Shown: positions 25,913 to 34,783 of the stretch, in pieces
How the letters are laid out: each line of letters opens with the position of its first letter
Numbering within the stretch: the first letter of the stretch is position 1
Assembly: GCA_002483135.1 (NCBI GenBank)
Contig: DLHI01000025.1
Coordinates: 65,359 to 129,358, forward strand
DNA length: 64,000 nucleotides
From: Hyphomonadaceae bacterium UBA7672
Lineage (GTDB): Bacteria > Pseudomonadota > Alphaproteobacteria > Caulobacterales > Hyphomonadaceae
Direction: 5' to 3'
Translations under genes and position numbers: made by a program
The notes under the pieces: generated by a model
The model's database searches: none
Seen by the model: only the letters and a program-made list of their open reading frames with translations
Told to the model about the DNA's origin: nothing

Positions 25913-26287
25913 ATGACGATGGTATTGCGTGCGGTTGTCGGCATTGCCGGCCTGCTGGGCCTGCTGGTTGCCGTCCGGATCTGGATGGCGCCGGAGGAGG
26001 TCGCGGCGCAGTTGGGCGTTGCAGCCTCCGGTCCGCTTGGGTTGGCCAGCATCCGCGCAGACATGGGTGGGTTTTTCGGCGCGGGCGGCCTGTTCGCTGT
26101 TGTCGCGGCGATCAAAGGGCGCGGCGGCATGCTCCTGCCTTCGGTCGTCTTGATCGGCCTTGCGCTGACGGGACGATTGGTTGCCGTGGCCATCAACGGG
26201 TTCACCCCGGATATGGGACCGCCGATGGCGATTGAGGCCGTGCTCCTCGTCCTCTTCGTGGCGGGGTGGAAGTGGCTGCCGCGCTGA
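25913..26287 (+). CDS. DUF4345-like four-helix membrane protein, 124 aa
   Basis: The product has four hydrophobic segments and the pattern of DUF4345-type proteins: APEEVAAQLGV after the first helix, a RADMGGFFGAGGLF helix, and RLVAVAINGF. The family role is unknown. I chose the ATG at 25913 with AAGGGA upstream; a TTG at 25904 overlapping the previous stop is an alternative. It follows the DJ-1-like gene by 5 bp in one unit and is convergent with the haloalkane dehalogenase gene. Confidence 0.75.
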   Translation: MTMVLRAVVGIAGLLGLLVAVRIWMAPEEVAAQLGVAASGPLGLASIRADMGGFFGAGGLFAVVAAIKGRGGMLLPSVVLIGLALTGRLVAVAINGFTPDMGPPMAIEAVLLVLFVAGWKWLPR

Positions 26288-26305
26288 GCGCGGCATCACT
26301 GCCCA

Positions 26306-27205
26306 TTATTTCACGTCGAGGAATTTGGTGATGCGGGCGACCAGTTCGTCGGCGGCGTCTTCCTGTATGAAATGGTGAGCGTTCGGGATGATGGCGTGAT
26401 CCTGCCCCTGGGCGCCCGGAATCTTTGCCTGCGCCCGCGTTTCCCAGCCTCGTCCAACAGGATCGAGCTCGCCGAACAGAGTCAGGAACGGTTTGTCGAA
26501 CGTCTGAAGGCGCTCCCACGCAGCCAGGTTCAGCGGAAGCCCGGGATTGGTCGGCTGCACGGTGATAAGGCTCGGCCAGGTGATCAGGCAGTATTCATAA
26601 TCGCTGGACGGATAGGGCGCCCGATAGGCTGCAATCTCCCCAGCGGTCAGCTTGGCGACCATGCCGGATTCCAGCATGGGCCATGGAAACTCCGTGGCGA
26701 CAGCCATCATGCCGACCCACATCTTCATGAAGTCGCTCTCGCCTTCGCCTGTCGGCATGCCGGTGTTCGAGGCGACAACACGCGCGAAGCGCTCCGGATA
26801 CTTCGAGACAAGATAGAGGCCGATCGTGCCGCCCCAGTCCTGACAGAACAGCGTGGCGTTGCTGATGCCCAGCGCCGTGAACCATTTCGAAGCCCAGTCA
26901 TAATGGCGGGCAAGCGTGTAGTCCGCACGATCAGCCGGCTTGTCCGACTTGCCCGTGCCAGGAAGATCGACAGCAATGACCCGCCGCCCCGTCTTCAGCA
27001 GGCCGGGGATCATTTTCCTGTACAGATACGACCAGGTGGGATTGCCGTGCAGCAGCAGGATCGGTTCCGCATCGCGCGGCCCCTCGTCGACGTAGTGGAC
27101 GCGGAGTTCCGTTCCATCTTCATCCTTGATCGAGAGATAATTCGGCGACCAGGGATAGCCCGGCAGGTTGGCAAAGCGGTCGTCGGGTGTACGCAGCACT
27201 TTCAT
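26306..27205 (-). CDS. Haloalkane dehalogenase
   Basis: The 299-residue alpha/beta hydrolase has the haloalkane dehalogenase features: nucleophile D123 in FCQDWGG with the halide-binding W124, oxyanion and halide region H53-G-N-P-T-W, a catalytic acid (D248 in FGELDPVG) and base H278 in NAHHFIQED. The enzyme hydrolyses carbon-halogen bonds to alcohol and halide in the cytoplasm. The Asn in HGNPTW is the halide-binding residue of subfamily II enzymes, while the overall look is closer to subfamily I; the true halide pocket needs a model. The ATG at 27205 has AGGAG seven bases upstream. Operator site 4, a perfect palindrome, lies about 66 bp upstream. Confidence 0.9.
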   Translation of the reverse strand: MKVLRTPDDRFANLPGYPWSPNYLSIKDEDGTELRVHYVDEGPRDAEPILLLHGNPTWSYLYRKMIPGLLKTGRRVIAVDLPGTGKSDKPADRADYTLARHYDWASKWFTALGISNATLFCQDWGGTIGLYLVSKYPERFARVVASNTGMPTGEGESDFMKMWVGMMAVATEFPWPMLESGMVAKLTAGEIAAYRAPYPSSDYEYCLITWPSLITVQPTNPGLPLNLAAWERLQTFDKPFLTLFGELDPVGRGWETRAQAKIPGAQGQDHAIIPNAHHFIQEDAADELVARITKFLDVK

Positions 27206-27270
27206 CCGGGATCTCCTGCCATTTCGCCGCTGCAGCTTGCCGCCAGCGTCCAAGACCTGGCTCCGCGTAT

Positions 27271-27295
27271 ATATTGACACTAATCGTGTCAATAT
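27271..27295. promoter_or_regulatory. Perfect 10-bp inverted repeat operator, site 4
   Basis: ATATTGACAC, TAATC, GTGTCAATAT forms a perfect palindrome with 10-bp arms. The core TGACA-N7-TGTCA matches site 3. On the minus strand the TTGACA inside the palindrome could serve as a -35, with a TATATA/TATACG near its left end, although the spacing of 13-15 bp is short. The only gene positioned for control is the haloalkane dehalogenase, whose ATG is at 27205. Confidence 0.6.
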
Positions 27296-27353
27296 GCGGC
27301 CGCGGGCATTCAGTCAGTAAGCTTCCGGAATCCGGCGCGGCATTTTGGGGACC

Positions 27354-28238
27354 TCAGCTCCCGCCCAGAGGGATTACGTCAACGGCCTGCTTGCTGGCTT
27401 GCCCGCCCGACGTTCGCACCACGCCGCGCACCGGGGCGACATCGCCATAGTCGCGTCCGTGCGCCACTGCGATGTGCTGGTCACTGACAGGTATCCCGTT
27501 TGTGGGATCGAATTCGATCCAGCCCGTCGCCACGCCACACCAGGCGCGCACCCACGCATGCATCGCGTCCGCGCCTTCCAGCCTCTCCTCACCCTCGGGT
27601 GGTTGCGTCCGCAGGAAGCCGCTGACATAGCCAGCCGGAATGCCGATCGACCGCAGGCATCCGATCATGATGTGTGAGAAATCCTGGCACACTCCGTGCC
27701 GTTCGGCGAACGCTTCCTCGGGTGGCGTGTCGACATTGGTCGAACCCGGATCGAACGTCATGTCGCGGTCCAGCGCCATCCCCACCGCCTCGACAATCGC
27801 GCGGACGCTCTGGGCCGCGTCGGCAAGCTGCGCGCGAGCATAGTCCTTGAACTCCGGCCTAGCCTTAACGCGCGGGGAGTCGGCAAGAAAGTGATACGGC
27901 GAGTCCGGCGTCAGCGAGCGCAAGCCCGCGATCTCGTCCATCAGCTCGCGCAGGGAAGGCGAGACATCCGGCGCCTCCTCCTCCGCCAGTCGCTCCACAC
28001 GCGCGCGAAGGCGAAACGCGATCTCCTCATGCGGCGCCCGGAACGCCACTTCCACGGCAGTGTTCCCGAAGAAATCTGTTTTGGCGATCCGTTCGTCCGG
28101 CGCCGGTGTGATATCCAGCAGCGACGTGATCACGCGCTGCTGGCTCGTCTGCGACGGCGTCATGTAGAGAACATGTCGTCCGCCCGCGACCGCCGCCCGA
28201 TAGACATACTGAATGCTGAGCTTGATGTCGTAGATCAT
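27354..28238 (-). CDS. Transglutaminase-like cysteine protease-fold protein
   Basis: The 294-residue protein has the bacterial transglutaminase N-terminal domain (IQYVYRAAVAGGRHVLYMTP, the pattern seen in this family) and a transglutaminase core with the triad C184 (HGVCQDFSH), H227 (DAMHAWV) and D244 (IEFDPTNG). Members of this type are predicted to be peptidases or amide-forming enzymes in the cytoplasm. It is the last gene of a three-gene minus-strand unit, 4 bp after the ATP-grasp/alpha-E gene. That gene set occurs together in many bacteria and has been predicted, from comparative genomics, to modify or make a peptide. Confidence 0.9.
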   Translation of the reverse strand: MIYDIKLSIQYVYRAAVAGGRHVLYMTPSQTSQQRVITSLLDITPAPDERIAKTDFFGNTAVEVAFRAPHEEIAFRLRARVERLAEEEAPDVSPSLRELMDEIAGLRSLTPDSPYHFLADSPRVKARPEFKDYARAQLADAAQSVRAIVEAVGMALDRDMTFDPGSTNVDTPPEEAFAERHGVCQDFSHIMIGCLRSIGIPAGYVSGFLRTQPPEGEERLEGADAMHAWVRAWCGVATGWIEFDPTNGIPVSDQHIAVAHGRDYGDVAPVRGVVRTSGGQASKQAVDVIPLGGS

Positions 28239-28242
28239 GCCA

Positions 28243-30642
28243 TCAACGCAGGTATGCTTGCGTCAGCAGGTCAGACACCCGCCAGAGCTCGACGCGCACC
28301 TCGCTCAGCCGCGACGTGTCAAGGCTTTCCGGCGCTGCGACGGCGACATCGGCCTGCAGTTTCAGGATCGCGCGTGACAGTTCGGACATCCCATCCGCCT
28401 CCTGCGCGCCGGGCAGGAAGGCCACTTGCTCCTTCATCTCCTCCAGCTGGTACAGCACCGAACGCGGGTTGTTGGCGTCGCACGCCAGCAGGTCGATCAC
28501 GGTCGACCGGCTGGTCGCCACAGCAAACAGCCGCCGGTGCGTCAGTACGCTATCGCCGACTTCGACGACAAGGTCGAGCGCGCCATCTGGCGCTCCCTCG
28601 TCTGCGAACCACGCCAGCGCTTCCGACATGTTGATCGCCCGCTCCAGTGCGCGCCCGATCGTCAGGAAGCGCCAGCCTGCGAAGCGGTACATGTTGTCAT
28701 GCACCAGGCCCGAAAAACCCGTGACCTTGTGCAGCAAGCGCCCCAGCGCCCGCGCTGATTCATGCCCCGGCGAAACATCTGCAAGCTCGGCGCGCGCGCT
28801 CGCCGCAAGATCGTTCAGCGCCGTCCAGCCATCGATCGAGAAGCGGTCGCGCACCTGCGTCGCGCTCGCCGTCGCGGCGCTGATCGATGACAGCAGCGCC
28901 GCGGGCGCCTCGCTCGTCGGATCGGCGCCGTGGAAACCGGGAAAGGCGCGCACGTGCCCCAGGAGCGGGGTGTCGTCCCGTCCCGTCTCGGCCAGCCGCA
29001 CATGCCAGGCGCGCAGCATACGGATCAGGCCCTCGGCGCGTTCGACATAGCGGCCCATCCAGAACAGGTTGTCCGCCGCGCGACTTGGAAGCTCCACGCG
29101 CCGCGAGCGCTTGTAGGGCGCAGCGGGCGAGGGCAGCAGCGTCTCGTTCTTCACCGGTTTGTCCGACAACACCCAGACGTCCGCCACCGATCCGCCGCGC
29201 TGCATGGCGATCGCCGTTGCATCCTGCGAGTGTCCGATGCGCGCATAACCGCCCGGCATGGCGCGCCACCCGCGCGGCGTTCGCGCCAGAAAGACGCGCA
29301 GGCTCATTGGCCTTGGCGTCAGCGCGCCATCCACCATCGCCGGCGTGGTCGACAGCGTGACCGCTTCCTGCCCCACCAGCATCGCCCCGCGCTGGTCGAT
29401 CATCTCGCCCAGATTCTGTTGCCGCTCGGCCAGTGTCGCGCCCAGTTCCGTGCTGTCCTCGGAATCAAACAGCATGCGCGTCGACAGGGCCTCCCCGATC
29501 ATCATCCGGTCTGCATGCGCCAGCACATGCGCCCGCTCGGATTCCTGCCCGCACCACCATGTTGCAATGTTTGGCAGCTTAAGCGGCTCATCCAGCAGCG
29601 CCTGCGCCATGCGCGGCATGAAAGCCAGCAGCGCCCGCGTCTCGAGTATGCCGGAGCCCAGCGCATTCACCACCGCCAGCTGCCCGCGCCGCACCGCCTC
29701 GACCAGACCGGGCACGCCAAGCCTTGATTGCTCGTTCAGCTCCAGCGGATCGGCGAATGCCGCATCGATACGCCGCCACAGCACGCTCACAGGCTCCAGG
29801 CCGGCAATCGTGCGCACCATCACCTGGCCGTTCTCCACGGTCAGGTCCTCGCCCTCCAGCAGCATGAAGCCGAGATAGCGCGCGATATAGGCATGCTCGA
29901 AATAGGTGTCGTTGAGCCGTCCTGGCGTCAGGATGCCGACGCGGCTGTCCGTGTCGCCGCGCAGGTCGTTCATCGTGTCGCGGAAGGCCCGGAAGAATCC
30001 GGCCAGCCGGTGGATATTCGCTCGCGCAAAGTGATCGGGAAAAACCCGCGCCGTCGCCACGCGGTTCTCCAACGCGAACCCCGCCCCGCTTGGCGCCTGC
30101 ACGCGATCGCCCAGCACCCACCACTGGCCGTCGGGCCCCCGCGCGATCTCGAATGCGATGAAATGCAGGAACCGGCCTGAACGCGGCCTTACGCCCACCA
30201 GCGGCCTCAGCCATTCCGGCGACATTGCCACCAGCGACGCAGGTAGATGCCCCTCCTGCACCAGCCGCTGGTCGCCATAGAGATCGGCCACGATGCTCTC
30301 AAGGAGATCGGCGCGCTGGATCAGCCCTTCGGTGATTGTTGCCCATTCCTTCTCATGCACCAGCACCGGGATGTGGCTCAACGGCCAGGCCCGCTCCGCC
30401 TGTCCGTCGCCATACTGGCGGAAGAAGACGCCGGCATCGCGCAGGTACTGATCGCCCTGTTCGATGCGATGGGAGATTTCCTCGGGCGACATCGCCGCCA
30501 CATGGTTGATGAACGCGCGCCAGGCCGGCCTTACTGCACCGGCCGCATCGACCAGTTCGTCCGATACGCCGGGCAGGGGGCGATAGCCCGCCAGCAGCCG
30601 CGCGACCGCATCTGGTCCGGAGTTCGGTTTCACGGACGACAC
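28243..30642 (-). CDS. Circularly permuted ATP-grasp and alpha-E domain fusion, 799 aa
   Basis: The N-terminal 470 residues are a circularly permuted ATP-grasp (formerly DUF404/DUF407): GRFLHFIAFEIARGPDGQWW, ENRVATARVFP and GILTPGRLNDTYFEHAYIAR are characteristic. The last 300 residues are an alpha-E (DUF403) helical domain, starting at SRAADNLFWMGRYVERAEG. In many genomes these are separate neighbouring genes; here they are fused, which supports their working as one unit. ATP-grasp enzymes form amide bonds through acyl-phosphates, so a peptide-ligase role is predicted, with no known product. It lies between the two transglutaminase genes of the operon. Confidence 0.9.
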   Translation of the reverse strand: MSSVKPNSGPDAVARLLAGYRPLPGVSDELVDAAGAVRPAWRAFINHVAAMSPEEISHRIEQGDQYLRDAGVFFRQYGDGQAERAWPLSHIPVLVHEKEWATITEGLIQRADLLESIVADLYGDQRLVQEGHLPASLVAMSPEWLRPLVGVRPRSGRFLHFIAFEIARGPDGQWWVLGDRVQAPSGAGFALENRVATARVFPDHFARANIHRLAGFFRAFRDTMNDLRGDTDSRVGILTPGRLNDTYFEHAYIARYLGFMLLEGEDLTVENGQVMVRTIAGLEPVSVLWRRIDAAFADPLELNEQSRLGVPGLVEAVRRGQLAVVNALGSGILETRALLAFMPRMAQALLDEPLKLPNIATWWCGQESERAHVLAHADRMMIGEALSTRMLFDSEDSTELGATLAERQQNLGEMIDQRGAMLVGQEAVTLSTTPAMVDGALTPRPMSLRVFLARTPRGWRAMPGGYARIGHSQDATAIAMQRGGSVADVWVLSDKPVKNETLLPSPAAPYKRSRRVELPSRAADNLFWMGRYVERAEGLIRMLRAWHVRLAETGRDDTPLLGHVRAFPGFHGADPTSEAPAALLSSISAATASATQVRDRFSIDGWTALNDLAASARAELADVSPGHESARALGRLLHKVTGFSGLVHDNMYRFAGWRFLTIGRALERAINMSEALAWFADEGAPDGALDLVVEVGDSVLTHRRLFAVATSRSTVIDLLACDANNPRSVLYQLEEMKEQVAFLPGAQEADGMSELSRAILKLQADVAVAAPESLDTSRLSEVRVELWRVSDLLTQAYLR

Positions 30643-30664
30643 GTCAGCCCCTTCGGAATCGCCT

Positions 30665-33600
30665 CTAGATACCCGGTGCTCGCCTCAGGTCCAGAGTGTG
30701 CGGAAACTCCGGGTGCGGCGACTCGTCCCCAAGCTGATACATCCCCGGGGAATGTCCATGGGGTTCGAACCGGGCCAGACGCCGCGCCTCCGCCTCATTG
30801 CCGTTGACAGGGAAGGTGTCGTAGCTCCGCCCGCCCGGATGCGCCACGTGATAGACACACCCGCCGATCGCCCGGCCGGTCCACGAATCGAAAACGTCGA
30901 ACACCAGTGGCACGTTGGTCGGCAGCACGGGGTGCAGCGACAGCGGCGGCTTCCACGCCTTGTAGCGTACGCCCGCCACCGCCTCGCCATTGCCCACCTG
31001 CTGCAACGGCACGGGTCGCCTGTTGGCCGCCACGCGATAGCGTTCCGGATCGGCCGCCGTCAGCTTCACCTGCACGCGCTCGGCGGATGAGTCCGCGTAG
31101 CGCACCGTCCCGCCGATCGCGCCGGTCTCGCCCAGCACATGCCACGGCTCCAGCGCCTGCCGCACTTCCAGCTTCACCCCCTCGACCTCAATCTCGCCGC
31201 AGAACGGGAACCGGAATTCCAGCTGCGCTTCGAACCATTCCGGCCGCAGCTCGAACCCATGCGCCGAGAGATCGCGCAGCAGGTCGAGGAAATCCTGCCA
31301 GACGAAATGTGGCAGCATGAACCTGTCATGCAGCGTTGTTCCCCAGCGCACCAGATTGCCGCTGATTGGAGACTTCCACATCCGGGCAATGATCGCGCGC
31401 ACCAGCACCTGCTGCGCCAGGCTCATCCGCGCATCCGGCGGCATCTCGAAGCCTCGGAATTCGACAAGACCCAGACGCCCCGTCGGTCCATCCGGCGAGA
31501 ACAGCTTGTCGATGCAGATCTCCGTGCGGTGCGTATTGCCCGACACGTCCACAAGCAGGTTGCGCAACAGCCGGTCGACCAGCCAGGGCGGCGTATACGG
31601 ATCGCCTCCCGGTCCGGCGCCTGGCGTATGTATCTGCGACAGCGCGATCTCGAGTTCGTAAAGCGCATCATGCCGCGCCTCGTCGATGCGCGGCGCCTGG
31701 CTTGTCGGCCCGATGAACATGCCGGAGAACAGATAAGAGAGAGACGGCCGCTTCTGCCACAGCAGCAGCAGGCTCTTCAGAACATCCGGCCTTCTGAGGA
31801 ACGGCGAGTCATTCGGCGTCGCGCCGCCGACCACCACATGGTTGCCGCCCCCTGTGCCGGTATGCCGACCGTCGATCATGAACTTGTCACAGCCAAGCCG
31901 GCACTGCCGCGCTTCCTCGTAAAGTGTCGTCGTGATGTCGACACACTCACGCCAGTCCGCGGCGGGATGCACGTTCACCTCGATCACGCCAGGGTCTGGC
32001 GTCACGCGCATCACATTGATGCGCGGATCATGCGGCGGCGCGTATCCCTCGATATGCACCGGCAGCCTGAGCTGCTTCGCCGCCGCTTCCGCCGCCGCCA
32101 CAAGCTCGAGATAATCCTCAATTCGTTCGACTGGCGGCATGAACACGCACAGCCGCCCGTCGCGCGCTTCCACCGTCATCGCGGTGCGGACAGAGCCCGC
32201 AACTTCCGAGAACGACTGCTCCTGAATCTGCTGCCGTCCGCCCTCGTTCGCCGTGAACTGCGCCCGAGCCTGTTCAGCGGGAGGATTGCCCTGCAGCGCA
32301 TAACCCTGCGAGGTGGTGATCGCCGCATAGTCCGGCAGCGGCCCACGCTCCTCGCTCGGATCAGCCGGGATCACGTGCGGATACAGCTGGGGCGGAATCC
32401 ACGTTAGCGACTCCAGCGGCAGGCGGTATCCAACCGGACTGTCGCCCGGCGCCAGGAACATGTGCCCGCGCCGCAGCTTCCACTTCTCCGACTTCCACCG
32501 ACCTTTTGTGGCGACACGACCCGGTGCGTCCGCCACGGCCGCCTTCTTCTTCGCCGCGCCCTTGCCGACCTTCGCCTTCGTGCTGGCCTTGGCCTGCCAG
32601 CGCTGGATCGGCAGCACATACCCCGTTGGCTCGGTCAGGCCGCGCTCGAACACGCGCGCGATGCGATTGCGTTCTTCGGGGTCCTTCAGCTTGGAGTTTT
32701 CCGGCGTCACATTCTCCGGAAGATTTCCTTCCTTGAGAATCCAGTTCGCGGGATCTTCGTAAGCGGGGATTACGTGATCCGCGCCGACGCCAAGCTCTTC
32801 GGCCATCGCCTGCAGCAATCGTTCGGCCTCTACCTTCGTCGCCGTGCCCGCGCCGTTCTCGCCCGCCACCAGCTCCGGATCATGCCAGATAGGCTTGCCG
32901 TCGCGCCGCCAATACAGCGAGAACGTCCAGCGCGGCAGCGTCTCGCCGGGATACCATTTGCCCTGCCCATAATGCAGGAATCCACCCGGCGCGAAGCGGT
33001 CGCGCAGCCTCTGGATCAACTTGTCCGCCAGTTTCCGCTTGGTCGGTCCATCCGCGCCGGTGTTCCATTCATCGCCTTCGAAGTCGTCGATTGAAACGAA
33101 GGTCGGCTCCCCGCCCATCGTCAGGCGCACATCGCCCGCCTTCAGCGCCGCATCCACCTTCTCGCCCAGCGCATCCAGCGCCGCCCAGCTCTCGTCCGAG
33201 AACGGCTTGGTGATGCGCGGGTGCTCCGCCACGCGCTTCACCTTCATGTCGAAGGCGAAGTCGATCTTGGCTTGTCCGGTGAAGCCGCCTGATATCGGTG
33301 CGGCGTTGCGATAGTGCGGCGTCGCCGACAGCGGAATGTGGCTCTCGCCCGTGAGCAGTCCGGACGTAGGATCAAGCCCAATCCATCCCGCCCCGGGCAG
33401 ATAGACTTCGCACCAGGCGTGCAGGTCGGTGAAATCGACGCTGGTGCCTGCCGGTCCATCCAGCGCGATCAGGTCCGGCTTCAGCTGGATCAGGTAGCCC
33501 GACACGAAGCGCGCCGCGAGGCCCAGATGGCGCAACGCATTGACCAGCAACCAGCTGGAATCCCGGCACGAGCCAGACGCCTTTTCGAACGTCTCTTCCG

Positions 33601-34105
33601 GCGTCTGCACGCCGGGCTCCATACGGATCAGGTAGTTTATCTCGCGGCTCACGCGCGCATTCAGGTTCACGACGAAGTCCACCGTGCGGATCTTGTCGCG
33701 CGACACCGTCGACAGAAACTTCTTCAGCCGCGGCCCCATGGGCTCCGGCTTCAGATAGATCGCAAGGTCGTCGGCGATCTCTGGCGGATACGCGAACGGA
33801 TAATTCTCCGCGCTCTCCTCAACGAAGAAGTCGAACGGATTGTAGACTGTCATGTCCGCGACGAGATCGACCTCGATCTTCAGCTCGCGTACAGGCTCGG
33901 GGAAGACATAACGCGCTAGCCAGTTGCCATAGAGGTCCTGCTGGTAGTTCACGAAGTGCTTGTCGGGGCTCACCTTCAGAGAGTGCGAGATCACCCGCGT
34001 CCGCGAATGCGGCGCCGGCCGCAGCCTGATGACCTGCGGCCCCAGCACCACCGGCTGGTCATACTTGTAATGGGTAAGGTGATAGATGCTGGCCTTGATC
34101 GACAT
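30665..34105 (-). CDS. Transglutaminase-DUF2126 protein, 1146 aa
   Basis: The first 280 residues are a transglutaminase module with N-terminal beta domain. The catalytic Cys is in SGSCRDSSWLLV (near 182), His in TDLHAWCEVYLPG (near 228) and Asp in GLDPTSG (near 243). The remaining 850 residues are DUF2126, with many conserved blocks (RLTMGGEPTFVSIDDFEGDE, HYGQGKWYPGE, DGRHTGTGGGNH). DUF2126 resembles the glutamine-synthetase-like amidoligase fold in published predictions. It is the first gene of the three-gene transglutaminase/ATP-grasp unit. No signal peptide is seen, so action in the cytoplasm is likely. Confidence 0.9.
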   Translation of the reverse strand: MSIKASIYHLTHYKYDQPVVLGPQVIRLRPAPHSRTRVISHSLKVSPDKHFVNYQQDLYGNWLARYVFPEPVRELKIEVDLVADMTVYNPFDFFVEESAENYPFAYPPEIADDLAIYLKPEPMGPRLKKFLSTVSRDKIRTVDFVVNLNARVSREINYLIRMEPGVQTPEETFEKASGSCRDSSWLLVNALRHLGLAARFVSGYLIQLKPDLIALDGPAGTSVDFTDLHAWCEVYLPGAGWIGLDPTSGLLTGESHIPLSATPHYRNAAPISGGFTGQAKIDFAFDMKVKRVAEHPRITKPFSDESWAALDALGEKVDAALKAGDVRLTMGGEPTFVSIDDFEGDEWNTGADGPTKRKLADKLIQRLRDRFAPGGFLHYGQGKWYPGETLPRWTFSLYWRRDGKPIWHDPELVAGENGAGTATKVEAERLLQAMAEELGVGADHVIPAYEDPANWILKEGNLPENVTPENSKLKDPEERNRIARVFERGLTEPTGYVLPIQRWQAKASTKAKVGKGAAKKKAAVADAPGRVATKGRWKSEKWKLRRGHMFLAPGDSPVGYRLPLESLTWIPPQLYPHVIPADPSEERGPLPDYAAITTSQGYALQGNPPAEQARAQFTANEGGRQQIQEQSFSEVAGSVRTAMTVEARDGRLCVFMPPVERIEDYLELVAAAEAAAKQLRLPVHIEGYAPPHDPRINVMRVTPDPGVIEVNVHPAADWRECVDITTTLYEEARQCRLGCDKFMIDGRHTGTGGGNHVVVGGATPNDSPFLRRPDVLKSLLLLWQKRPSLSYLFSGMFIGPTSQAPRIDEARHDALYELEIALSQIHTPGAGPGGDPYTPPWLVDRLLRNLLVDVSGNTHRTEICIDKLFSPDGPTGRLGLVEFRGFEMPPDARMSLAQQVLVRAIIARMWKSPISGNLVRWGTTLHDRFMLPHFVWQDFLDLLRDLSAHGFELRPEWFEAQLEFRFPFCGEIEVEGVKLEVRQALEPWHVLGETGAIGGTVRYADSSAERVQVKLTAADPERYRVAANRRPVPLQQVGNGEAVAGVRYKAWKPPLSLHPVLPTNVPLVFDVFDSWTGRAIGGCVYHVAHPGGRSYDTFPVNGNEAEARRLARFEPHGHSPGMYQLGDESPHPEFPHTLDLRRAPGI

Positions 34106-34242
34106 GGAGCGCAGCGTTCCACAAACCGTGCGCCCCCGCCACGGTTTTCCCGTGGCAATGACGTCGGCTGCTCAATTCTGCGGCGCCTCGGCTGCGGCTC
34201 CGGGCATGCAGGATTCACGCGGCAGGCGTGCTGTCAGGCCGA

Positions 34243-34743
34243 TTATTGCGGCAGGCCGGCTTCGATGAAGGCGGCCAGAGCATTGAGCTGGGCTTCCGAA
34301 TACATCGCGCCCATCGGCGGCATCGTGTCGGTCGCGTTGATCTTGCCCTTCACGATCTTTTCCTTGACCGCTGCGGCGTCCAACCCGGCCGTCAGCGCAA
34401 CGCCCATCTGCGTCCCCGCGCCCGCCGGTCCGTGACACATGACACAGTACTGGGCATAAGCCGCGCGTCCCACCGCGTGGGCGTCAGCGGCAGGCACTGC
34501 AGCCGGGGTCGCCGCCGGAGCGGGCGCAGCCGGCGTGGCGCCAGCATCAGCCGTCATCGGCGCATCGGCCGGGGTCGAGGCCAGCGAGTCCGTCGTGTTG
34601 TCGGCAGCCGGACCGCTCGGCGCCGTCGGCTCCGCAATCTCGGCTGTGGGTGGTGCTTCCGCAACGGGAGTCTCGGCAGCGGGCGTGCAGGCCGCGGCAA
34701 GCGCAAAGGCGGCGGTCGTCAGAAATACGGTACGGAGTTTCAC
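34243..34743 (-). CDS. Cytochrome c lipoprotein with Ala/Pro-rich linker
   Basis: The 166-residue product has a signal ending in a lipobox (LAAAC about residue 19), then about 70 residues rich in Ala, Pro and Thr that should be a flexible linker, and a C-terminal monoheme cytochrome domain with CVMCH near residue 100 and Met residues in TMPPMG for the sixth ligand. It should be tethered to the membrane with the heme domain reaching into the periplasm. It lies between two unrelated minus-strand genes, so no specific partner is evident. Confidence 0.88.
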   Translation of the reverse strand: MKLRTVFLTTAAFALAAACTPAAETPVAEAPPTAEIAEPTAPSGPAADNTTDSLASTPADAPMTADAGATPAAPAPAATPAAVPAADAHAVGRAAYAQYCVMCHGPAGAGTQMGVALTAGLDAAAVKEKIVKGKINATDTMPPMGAMYSEAQLNALAAFIEAGLPQ

Positions 34744-34783
34744 GTCATCCCTCTCGATTGCACACCAGTACTAGTTCGGCCCA

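Noticed and set aside
27206..27353. Possible tRNA or small RNA near the dehalogenase promoter
   Set aside because: No cloverleaf or tRNA signature; the only structure is the operator palindrome.
31139..32407. Plus-strand open frame (422 codons) within the DUF2126 gene
   Set aside because: Low-complexity Arg/Leu composition and opposite to a well-supported protein.
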